From Priapulus caudatus (lineage: Eukaryota > Priapulida > Priapulimorpha > Priapulimorphida > Priapulidae), in NCBI RefSeq assembly GCF_000485595.1, contig NW_014578080.1:18650-44824 (forward strand): a DNA stretch of 26,175 nt, in the 5' to 3' direction. The notes beneath the pieces are model-generated. The model did not search any database, was not told where the DNA came from, and worked only from the letters and a program-made list of their open reading frames with translations. Below, one piece after another: positions 17,080-26,175 of this stretch (positions are counted from its first letter, which is position 1; each line of letters begins with the position of its first letter). The translations under genes were made by a program, and so were the position numbers.

Positions 17080-17202
17080 CCTGTGAATCTGATCGCGCTG
17101 CTTGGGGTCCATGTTGGCGACGCAGGCGTCGAAGTCGTCAGGGTAGCACCGCTGCAGCTTGAGGAGAAACCCGGACACGATCGCCAGCACCGTCTCCTGG
17201 TC
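17080..17202 (-). CDS. Single exon of an unidentified minus-strand gene (HEAT-like helices)
   Basis: On the minus strand, an acceptor ending gttacag (intron ends at 17203) precedes 41 codons. They encode DQETVLAIVSGFLLKL and RCYPDDFDACVANMDPKQR, ending QIHR before agg|gtaatg at 17079. It is phase 0 on both sides, GC-rich in codon use, and clearly more protein-like than anything around it. The pattern of an amphipathic helix, then YPDDF, then a second helix recalls HEAT/importin-type solenoids, but I do not recognise the protein. Its exit phase (0) equals the entry phase of exon A at 11276, so these may be consecutive exons of one gene, with a gap in between. An alternative is a longer exon ending at the CAG|GTGAGC donor at 17027; that would need a frameshift because the current frame reaches TGA. 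Confidence 0.6.
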
Positions 17203-17218
17203 CTGTAACGACACGAGG

Positions 17219-17468
17219 TGATGAACATGACAGATAAACATGACAGGTAATGATAAACATGACAGGCAATGATAGACATGACTGACAATGATAGACATGA
17301 CAGATAAACATGACAGGCAATGATAAACAGGACAGGCAATGATAGACAGGACAGGCAATGATAGACATGAATGACAATGATAGACATAACAGATAAACAC
17401 GACAGGCAATGGTAAACAGGACAGGCAATGATAGACATGGCAGGCAATGATAAACAGGACAGGCAATG
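17219..17468 (+). repeat. 18-bp minisatellite beside the exon
   Basis: About 13-14 imperfect copies of gacaggcaatgataaaca begin 17 bases from the exon's acceptor, within the minus-strand intron. Variants include gacatgacagataaa and gatagacatgaatgaca. The long Cys/Leu/Pro-rich minus-strand ORFs here are translations of the repeat. Confidence 0.85.
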
Positions 17469-17785
17469 ACCAAAGAATAGAACAAGAGCCGCAGAGCGAC
17501 TGGGCTCATCTGGGGTATGTTGCTACGGTTATAAACGTCAAATTTCAGTCGTGCGTAGTGACACATTTGTTAGGCGCAGATATGCAGATTACGCAAGTTG
17601 CGTCACATGGATTGTTAAGGACACGCTCGCTATCTCTACCCCAAAATGGATTTTTGGTTTATTTTTACTTCAAATGATACTTGCTTTGCACTTGCGAATT
17701 TGTGTCATGATTCACAGCTATCCTATTTTTATCTATCTATAACAGATTTTCAACATATGAGGCATAGGGATCTCCAAAGTTTAAA
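17469..17785. other. Non-coding, nothing recognised
   Basis: Mixed-composition sequence with small ORFs only. No splice-bounded exon seen. Confidence 0.4.
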
Positions 17786-17789
17786 TTGA

Positions 17790-17990
17790 GGGGGGGGGAG
17801 TCCTTCCCTCTCCCCTCGCCGTCCCCACTGCGTCCCACCTCCGTGCGCCCCTGCCTCCCACTTCATCTCCACCCTTGGCCTCTCACTTCGGCACCCCTTA
17901 CCCGTCCATCTCCCTCCCCCTGGCTTCGACCTCCCTCACCCCTGCCCTCCCCACCTCCGCATGCCCCTTGACCCATCTCCGCACGAGCTA
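17790..17990 (+). repeat. C-rich low-complexity tract
   Basis: Begins with a run of nine G, then about 190 bases of irregular ccctcccc-type sequence. Resembles the much larger block further right. Confidence 0.6.
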
Positions 17991-18899
17991 ATTGGTACCC
18001 CCCGTTTCCGTCGCATACACACCGGTATCAACGCCGTTTTCCTGTCGCCCGTCTTCAATTTACTACTCTGCTCTCTCTCTTTATCTTAGACTTTTGCTCT
18101 CTCTCGTCTCTCTAATTTATTAAAAAAACATTAACCAGCGATTGATGCTTTTACTGCCCCTCATAATAATACTTTCTTGCCTACTGCCACTGAGTGTAAG
18201 CAGTCATAGAAATCATAATTATATAGTGTCTCTGAATATTTCGATGAGTAACAGCTTATGTTCGCACAAGCTGGTAAAATGTAGATACCCACGGCCATAG
18301 CTACATGATATATGTTTAAGTAATTCAAGATGAAAGTAAATATTCATAATTGATATGGGTACTAGTTATTATTTATATCGTGTTAAACTAAAGATTACAT
18401 GAGAAATAAATAATCTAATTTTAACTAGGGTATGTTGCCCGCGAGTATGACGCTGCAAGTGTAATCAATAAATGCAAAGATGGCATCAATTCTAGAAATC
18501 GCTTACAGTAGGTACAGGCTAAAATCCAAGTAAGTATATTTCAGCGGCAGCCAGCGCGATAAGGTTTTTAGCTACAGGCGTGGTGAGTTAACAGGTGCCT
18601 TGGCAGGTTGGCAGGCCCACAATTATGATTAGAGGAGCGTGCAGCCATGAGGGCTTTGGCCGTGTTTTGCCTCATGCGAGCATCACGTGATTCACTGCAT
18701 TAGCCGTTCAGGCCTAGGGGGCAGGTCGCTATAGACAGACCATCCGCTTTAGACTAAATCATATGTATCTTCAGGGAGCGTCAACCGGTTGCTCTCAACA
18801 AACACCTTTCGCCCTTCTGCCAATTAAACTGTGCAACTGCTAGTCTAGGCCTCCATTGACAGACACCGGGTATCGGCGCTTAATAAATGAGCAAACGCA
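17991..18899. other. Mixed-composition non-coding DNA
   Basis: No ORF or exon with protein character. The G content is higher around 18540-18760. I could not fold that part into a tRNA or other RNA by eye. Confidence 0.35.
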
Positions 18900-21800
18900 G
18901 GCTTTCAGTCCTTTGTTACCACCAGTCAACCCAATCAATGTTTAACCCTCCCTCTCTTCGACGGGCTCAAACAGGCTTCATCGCACCCCTCTCACTCCTT
19001 CGCCCATGCTACTAGAAACGCCATATTTTACTGGCTCGCCTTTCAATAACGGCACTACACATGCCTTAGGTCCCGCTGCACCAGCAAAATACAGTTCTTT
19101 GTTGTAATCCGCCCCCTCTCCCCCCCCTCCGCCCCTCACGCACCCCCACCCCACATGTCTCAGAAATGTCTAAAATCTGCCCTGTGCCCCCACTCTGACC
19201 ACTCTCCTGAGCGCCTGCTCCCCCCCGCCCCTCCCAATCCTTTCGGCCAGGCTCGCATCACGCTCTTCTCTCACAAGTGATGCTATACCAGCCGCTATCA
19301 CCAGAGCCTACAGGTCGACGCAGTCCTTAGCATTCTGCTGCCCCGCCCAATGCTCCCCCGCTTCCCTCTCTCCATACCCCTTAACGTTCAAGCAGTCGAC
19401 CATGTTCGCGCCCCCCTTCTTATTAACCTCTCCTGGACCATTTGACCCCCCCCGCCCCCCAGCTCTCGACCTCCACCTCGCCTTCTTCGCGACTTACGCC
19501 CCCCCCCGTCCCCGACATCTCGTGACGACGTCGAGCGGCCCCCCCCCCTCTCACACCGCACTCTTGTGCCACCCGCCCCACCTTGTCTCGCCACCGCGGC
19601 CACCGCCCACGGACGCCTCCCGGCCCCCCACCCCCTCACGCCCACGACAAACACCCCCCCCACCCCCCGCGCCCCACGGCCCACGACGGACACGATCATT
19701 GCGAAATTCCTCCCACCCCAGCCTCCTCGCCATGCTCGGGACTCACTCGGCTCCAACATGCAGCTACATCACTCTCACGCCCACCATCGCTATCAGCCCC
19801 CCCCCGAAAGCCCAATCCAACTCTCACCCACGCCCTCTCCAACTCCTAGAACTCGACCCAAGCTGCCTCCATCCGACACTCGCTACCCCCGCCCACCCAC
19901 CCAAAAAAGCGACACCACACACTCGACCGACGCCGCTAAGTACACGCCAACGCCCTCGCCCCTCTCTCCCTCTCATTGCCCCAGCCCCCACCACCCCCAT
20001 CCCCCCACCCCCCCCGCCCCGTCCCACTTAAATCACCGTCAAACGACTCCCTGGCCACTCCTGTCCCCTCCTCCCCCGCCCGCACCACCTAACCTCACCC
20101 ATCTCTATAAACCAAATGAACTCACCACATTCCTGTGATCTCGTAGATCGGCCCGCTATACCCCCCCCCCCCAACCCCCCCCTGCCACTTCCTCGTCAGC
20201 CACGCCATGCCCGCCACTCCTCTCCTCGAACCTACATCCAGTCCTCATCGCCCCGCCGCCTCCCCGCGCCCTCTAACAACCCCCACCACTGTCTCTCTGA
20301 AACACCCTTCTCACTCTACACCTCCCGATGACCCCGATCTCCCCCCACTCGCACCCTGCCTCCCCCCCTCTCTATCAGCCCACGGCCTCGGAGAACGCAA
20401 ATACCCCCATTCTCTCGCACCCTCCTCACCCCAAGCCATCCTTCGTCACAACCTCGCCTCCTTCCGCCCTCAAAAGCGAAACACCCCCGCCACCGTGCTG
20501 CACACCCCCACACCGATCGTCCTCCTGCTCGTCTATATACCATATCCGCTACCTACTAATCTGCCCCCAACCCCCTAACCTAATTGTGCATATTTTCTTT
20601 TTTTAAATTTCAAACCCCCTACTATTGCATTCACATACCAACCTGAGAAAATCCCGTTTCAACCCTGAATGACTAATGGCACACTTGCCATTTCTTCCGG
20701 CCCACAAAAATTGCCCGATGCTCGGCTCCCGAAAGTCAGCGCACCCTCCGCACCCCTCCGCACCGCTGCTTCACACACTCACCGGCCCCCCACGCTCTCT
20801 ACCCCTACCTCGCAGCCCGCCCAGCATCCCCACGGCCCAGTACACCCCCAATATAACAACTTCTTCACAACTCGCTCGCGCCGCACCAACCGCGTCCTCC
20901 TCGAGTTATCCCGTCTGACACCCACGCGCACAATGTTCGACCCTCCCCCCCCCGCACGCACTCGGCCCCGCCGCACACGCCCGCTAACCCGACGGACCCA
21001 CTCGGCCTCATAGCTGCAGGCTTGACCGACTGTTTTCACAGGTGAGCTAAAAGTGGAAAAATCAGAAAACAAAATCACGGCGCACGATCTCGCACACTCG
21101 AACGACCGACCACTTCATTTACGGGACCCTCGACACTCGCACACGCTCGTCCACACGACCCCTGGTAGCTCACCGACACTTGAAGTGTCAATAGACCACT
21201 GTAGCTGAACGCAACCCCCCCCTCCCCCCAATACGCTATTTTATCAATATTCAGATTTATGAACTGCCTATAAAAGCGGAGCTCCTGATCGTCGTTAACG
21301 TGTAAGATTGACGCAGGATCAACGCGCCTCACTCTCGCCCACCATAGATCGCTCCCATGCCTACCGACGTGACAATTGGTGTTTCCTGCCGCATAACACA
21401 GCCCCCCCACCCCCCCCACCTCTCCTTGCTCCAAACGTTAACCTTGTTGCCACTCCGGAAGTGTCTTACCTCTCCGCCTCTCGAGTTTTTCTAGGCCGGC
21501 CCCTAGCACACGGTTCGCCATCTCGTATATCGCAATACTAATTTTATAAACTAAAATGAATCACAATGTTGTGACGGTAGATGGCGCTATACGCACCCGC
21601 TTTGTACGCTCAACTCGCGCCATTCCCGCACTAAACTCAGGACTTCTATCGCTCGCCGCTTCCGGCACACCTCGCCTCCTCTTCGTTAACACTTTCACTT
21701 ACCCATATAGCCCGACCCACTCTCCTCTTCACTCCCGCCGCCCCCCCGCTCTGGACAGGACACATACCCAACTATTCGCACCTTAAACTCACCGCTTGCT

Positions 21801-24800
21801 CCAATACCCAACCCCCCACTCCTCTCCCGCTAACACCCACGACACCGACAAGCCACGAGCTGCTGACCCACCCCAACAACACCTGTTCTCTGTTATCCAC
21901 CTGCGCCGTCTCCTTCTCTGCCACCCCCCCCCCTAAACTCTCCAATCCACACACCTACCCATAACCTTCTCGCACATAATTCTTCTTTCTTTCTCCCTCC
22001 AACAACCTATCAAAACCCGCCTCACCGCCCCCTCCCTTATTCTCTCACGCCATACCAACATGACGGGCAACAATCCACGCTCTCCACCCCCTGACCCCCT
22101 GCCTACGGCACACTTTCCCCCACCTTTCTTCTCCCAAAAACTCGCCCCGCCTGCGCCCTCCGAAGTGCACCGCCCCCCAGACCTGGCGTGGCTCCCCAAA
22201 TCAGGCCCCCCCCCACGTTCCATATGGGAGCATAGCAGTAACACACCTCCCCACCCCCCCACACTCCTCCCAAAACCTCGCTGGGTCAAATGCTTCCTGA
22301 GTTTACCTCCCGCCTCTCGCCCCCCGCCCCCAACCGCCACCATGCCTCCTGACCGCCGACCCCCCCCCGCGCACGCCGCCCACGCTCACGAAGGCACCGA
22401 CCCCGGCCACTCCGCCACACCCTACGCCTCCCCAGCCTCTCGGGACGCCCCATCGCTCCCCAACGGGTGCCCCCCCCCCTCAAAACACACGGACCACACA
22501 TCCGAGTGACGACCCTCCCACACGCCAACCGACACGCCCCAGCCTCTTCCACTTGCAGCCACCACCCATCGCCCCCGCCTACTTCATACGCACCGCACTT
22601 CGCCCCCTCCTGCTATCACCTCGCCACACTAATCAATCCTCTCCCTCACACGCACGAAATGATCCACAATTTGTGCACCCCCGTAGACCTGGCGCTTCAC
22701 TCACCCCACCCCCACCCCCCCCCCGCTTTGCGTCCACGCCGACCCTGGCGCTCTCTCGCCACACTCACCACACTACGCGCCCCCCTCTCCCTATCCGCTC
22801 CCCGCCCGCCGCCTTTCTGACATCCGCCTCTTCTCGTCAAAATCTTTAACGCTCCCCGGCCCTTACCCACCTCACCTCACCCCCCCCCGACCAGCTCTTA
22901 TACCCCTCCGCGGCCTACCAGCCCCCCGTCCCGCAGTCAGCAGACATCCAATTTCTTGCATTAACAGCATACTCCCTGTCCAACCTCGGCACATCCTCTC
23001 CCGTAAAACGACACCCACCGACCGAGTGCTGCACACCCCACCACGCACGTACCGCTCTCCTGCCTCGCATCCCTATACCCCTAACCTCACTTCCTCACTC
23101 TCACTTGCCCCAACCCTCCCCCCCCTCTCACCCCTCAATTTGGGCCATAATCTCCTTTTCTCCTACACCATTCAAACCCCCCCCGCCCCCCCCCCCCCCC
23201 CCCCGCCTAAGCGCTTAGTTCATTCACATCACCACCACAACTGAGTGCAAACACCGTCCCCGTCCTCGACCCCCGCCCCCCTGCCAATGACCTACTCGCG
23301 CAATTCTCCGCCGCCCCGACTCTTCTCTCGCCCCAAACAATTCCACCCGCCACCCGTGGCCCCCCCCCGAAAGATAGCTCGACCCTCCACGCCCGCTGCC
23401 TTCAAATCAGCCGCCCCCGCGCCCCCACCGCTCACTCTACCTACCTCGCCCCCGGACGCCATCACGCCACGCCTCACCAACTATACCCAATTTCAAAATG
23501 TGGCGCCTCCAACGCTTCTCGCCCAAGTCTACCCCCCCCCCTCGTTGCACCGCTCCCCCACGCGCCAACCCTCGCGTCCTCCGCACCCAGCACCGGCCAC
23601 CGCGCACGCGCCCCCCCCCAGCCCGCGCCACGCGCAACCGCGACCACGGACGCCTCACGCACTCGGACCGCACGACCACCTCGGCGCAATCCACCCACGC
23701 CCTCGCCCCTTCGCCGCCCGACCCCCTCGCTCCACCCACGCGCTCGAGCCCCTACACACACCATAAACACCCCGTCACCCCCCCCACCCTCGCTCCGCTC
23801 GCTCTGTCCAATAGAGCGCTCGACCGCTCTCCCCCCCCCCCACCCTCCGCCCACGCACCCGCGCCCTCCCCCCCACCCCGCCCCCGCCCGCGCCTCCGCC
23901 TCCCCGCTCGACGCACCCTGCCTATCGCCCCCCCCCCACCCCCCGGACGTTCCCCCCGCCCCCCCCCGCAGCTCTCTGACCACCCCGCCCTGCCCCCCCC
24001 CCCACGCGTTCAGCCATAGCGTTCCCCTGCAACACCGCGCCCGCCCGCTCTCGCGCACGACGCAAACGCACATTCAACTAAGATCATAATCTTCCACGAC
24101 TTATATTCCCCTTCCCCAAATTTATTATCACCCACCCCGATTCCGAACTCCCCCCCCCGCCCCCCCCCGACCCCCCGCACTCCCGACTCTGACTCCCGAG
24201 CTCCCCCCCGTCTCCCCCGCCCTCCGCCCACCCCCCCCCCACCCCCCGCTCTCCCCGATCCCGATCACCCCCCCCCCAACGCCGCCGTCCAGAAGATCCC
24301 CCGACACTCGCGCCGCCTCGCACCGCCGCACCCCCCAGCACCCCCCTCGCCATCCCTTCTCTCTTCCGCCCACACACACCCAGTCTCTTCCCCTACGACA
24401 CACCGGCGTCTCTCTCCCGCCTCTTTCGCACCACAGCCCCGCCGAGAAATTCTGAGCTGCACCACCGCCCGTGACTCCCCCCCCCCCCCCGTCCGCCTCG
24501 CCTCCCCCCTCCCCTTCCCCCGCCAGTACCACGATCCGATCGCATGTCAAGATCCCCCGCCATCCGTCCCCGAACGAATCCGCATACTAGCACCTGCAAC
24601 GTTTCGTTCTCACGCGGAGCGAACAGCCCCCCCCCCCCCGCCGCCCACGCTCCACGCCCCGCCACCAGCACCCCGCTGCCCCTGACCCCTCGCTCCCCTC
24701 ACCACCCCCCCCGCCCCCCCTCCCCGCCCCGCGAAAGCTTCACCGCGACACCGCGACGTTAAATACACACGGCCGCCCCTGCCGTCCGCCCCCGAGACTC

Positions 24801-25547
24801 TCCTGCCGCCGCCCACTCGCTTCCAGTCAGCGCACCGCCCGCCCCGCTCCTCCCCGCGCGCTCACGCCCCCGCGCGCCCCCCCGCACCTTTTCAAACGCC
24901 GCCCGCACTGCGCCCGACCCCCGCCCCTCCCCCCCCCGCCGCGCCCCTCCCCCAACGCGCCCCCCCCCCCCCCCCCCGCCGCCCCTCTCTCTCACACGCC
25001 GACGCGCCCCGCACCCGCTCCTCCCGCGCGCCTCCGCCGACCCTCTCCTCTCCCCACACCCGCTGCCGACCCCCCGCGCCGCCCCCCCCCCCCCCCGCCG
25101 CCCTCCTCCGCGCGCCTCTCCCCCGCCGCACCCCTCTCTCTCACACTCGCGCACGCGCCCCGCTCCCTCCGCCGCGCTCCACGCCCGCCCCCCCCGCCCG
25201 CACCCCCCTCTCTCCCCCACGGCGCACCCCCCCGCACCCACCCCACACCCCCCCCCCCCACCCCCCCCACCCCCCACCACCCCCCCCCCCCCGCCCACCC
25301 CCCACCCCACCCCACCTCCCCCCCGCCGCCCCCACCCCCGACCCCCCGCCCTCCCCACCACATCCACCACCCCGCCCCAGACCCGCACCCTACCCCCACG
25401 CCCGCCCGACCCCCCCCCCCAACTTCTCCTCACCCCCACCCGCCCCGGACGCCACCACACGCCGCAGCACCCCCCCCCGCCTCCCCACCCCCCCCACTCA
25501 ACGCCCCACCCCGCCGACCCGCCCGCCTGACGGCGGACTGTTTCCAA
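18900..25547 (+). repeat. 6.6-kb C-dominated low-complexity block with a rising gradient
   Basis: Hand counts of C per 60 bases are 22 at 18901, 18 at 20101, 31 at 22081, 43 at 24961 and 51 at 25261. G is scarce and no fixed repeat unit is visible; C runs are interrupted by apparently random bases. All long Pro/Arg/His-rich (+) and Gly/Arg-rich (-) ORFs here are composition artefacts. It may be a genuine C-rich satellite or corrupted consensus. The smooth gradient and the error-laden right neighbour favour a sequencing or assembly problem. Confidence 0.7.
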
Positions 25548-26175
25548 GTGCGACGGCGCGCACTAACGCACCACCCGCTTCCGCCGGGCTACGCGCGACT
25601 TGTTCCAAGGCGACGCGCGACGCTCGTCCGGCGGGCTAAAGCGCGACTTTTCCAAGGCGGACGCAGCGCCGTTCCCGCGCGGCTTACGCGCGATTTTCCA
25701 CGGCGACAGCGCGACAAGTGGGTGGACACGTCGCGCCTTTTTGTCCTACTTTATGTACTCGGGCCGGCAAACGGGCGGTGCCTTCCTGCACACGAACCCG
25801 GACTTTGAGTGCGGACCTGAGATGCTGTTCCGGCCTACGACGCAGACTTTTCTCAAGGCGACGCCGCGACGCGCTTCCGCGGCTACGCGGACTTTTCCAA
25901 GGGGATGCACGCGACCGCTTCCGGCGGCTACGCGTGACTTTTCCAAGGCGATGCCGAACGCTCTCGGCGGCTCACGCGGAGCTTGCTTCCAAGGCGATGC
26001 CGCGAACGCTTCCGCGGCGACGCGACTTTTCCGCAAAGGCGGATGCGCGAACGGCTTCAGGCGACTCGGCGCGTACGTTTCCATGGCAAGCTATCTCAGT
26101 GAGCTTCACCCGATGTCCTGTCTCACGAGCATTGTCTCGGTCGTGTCACTGGCTTGCTGTTGCTGGCACGCACGG
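25548..26175 (+). repeat. Second, insertion-rich copy of the 42-bp minisatellite and exon A edge
   Basis: Same orientation as 10735-11190. The end of the window (26085 onward, tacgtttccatggcaagc, then cagtgagctt) matches 11096 onward but with an extra base roughly every eight positions. The repeat units show similar single-base insertions, and the non-repeat insert at 25690-25850 is absent from the clean copy. This error profile resembles uncorrected long-read sequence. Confidence 0.75.

Noticed and set aside
17219-17468. CRISPR-like array
   Set aside because: The units are contiguous 18-bp imperfect tandem repeats without unique spacers, in an animal-type genome.
18540-18760. Possible tRNA-derived SINE
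   Set aside because: Some GC-rich short motifs are present, but no A/B-box pair, poly-A tail or target duplication could be identified by eye.
24759-25547. 262-codon Gly-rich minus-strand ORF and many Pro-rich + ORFs from 19.4 kb on
   Set aside because: They are translations of C-dominated low-complexity sequence. No start context, splice sites or domains.

Overview
The window looks like a scaffold from a metazoan nuclear genome. Its protein-coding genes are interrupted by spliceosomal introns, and the two recognisable genes are animal genes: TMEM231 (ciliary transition zone) and a DPY19-like C-mannosyltransferase. A U12-type AT-AC intron and a short interstitial (TTAGGG)3 array point to a lineage that kept the minor spliceosome and has vertebrate-type telomere repeats. 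An invertebrate animal is my best guess. I cannot name the species. No prokaryotic operon, CRISPR array, tRNA or rRNA gene is visible.

Layout, left to right. Positions 1-5530 hold exons 2-7 of a TMEM231 orthologue on the + strand. Its first exon is probably beyond the left edge. The introns carry several non-autonomous transposons. The intron before the last exon is a textbook minor-class AT-AC intron. Positions 5531-7187 are intergenic and contain a 494-bp pogo/Tc1-like MITE with TA target duplications, then a probable promoter region. Positions 7188-10144 hold a complete DPY19-like gene of about 715 codons in only two GC-rich exons, separated by an 809-bp GC-AG intron. Positions 10258-11276 carry two phase-compatible minus-strand exons of an unidentified gene with an acidic, Ser-rich tail. 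The intron between them is filled by a 42-bp minisatellite with a perfect 43-bp inverted repeat. Positions 11310-12069 are tandem repeats that run into a 10-N assembly gap at 12070-12079. Positions 12080-17079 are mostly non-coding with micro- and minisatellites. Positions 17080-17202 hold one convincing minus-strand exon with helical-solenoid character, possibly the same minus-strand gene. From about 18.9 kb to 25.5 kb the sequence becomes progressively and extremely C-rich on the + strand. It ends abruptly in a second, insertion-laden copy (25548-26175) of the 42-bp minisatellite and neighbouring exon.

The genes show no sign of acting together: TMEM231 works in the ciliary transition zone, DPY19L in ER protein C-mannosylation. 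The DPY19L gene and the minus-strand gene are arranged tail to tail, with only about 110 bp between the DPY19L stop codon and the last supported minus-strand exon. The right quarter of the window is probably unpolished or mis-assembled sequence, and long ORFs there should not be believed.
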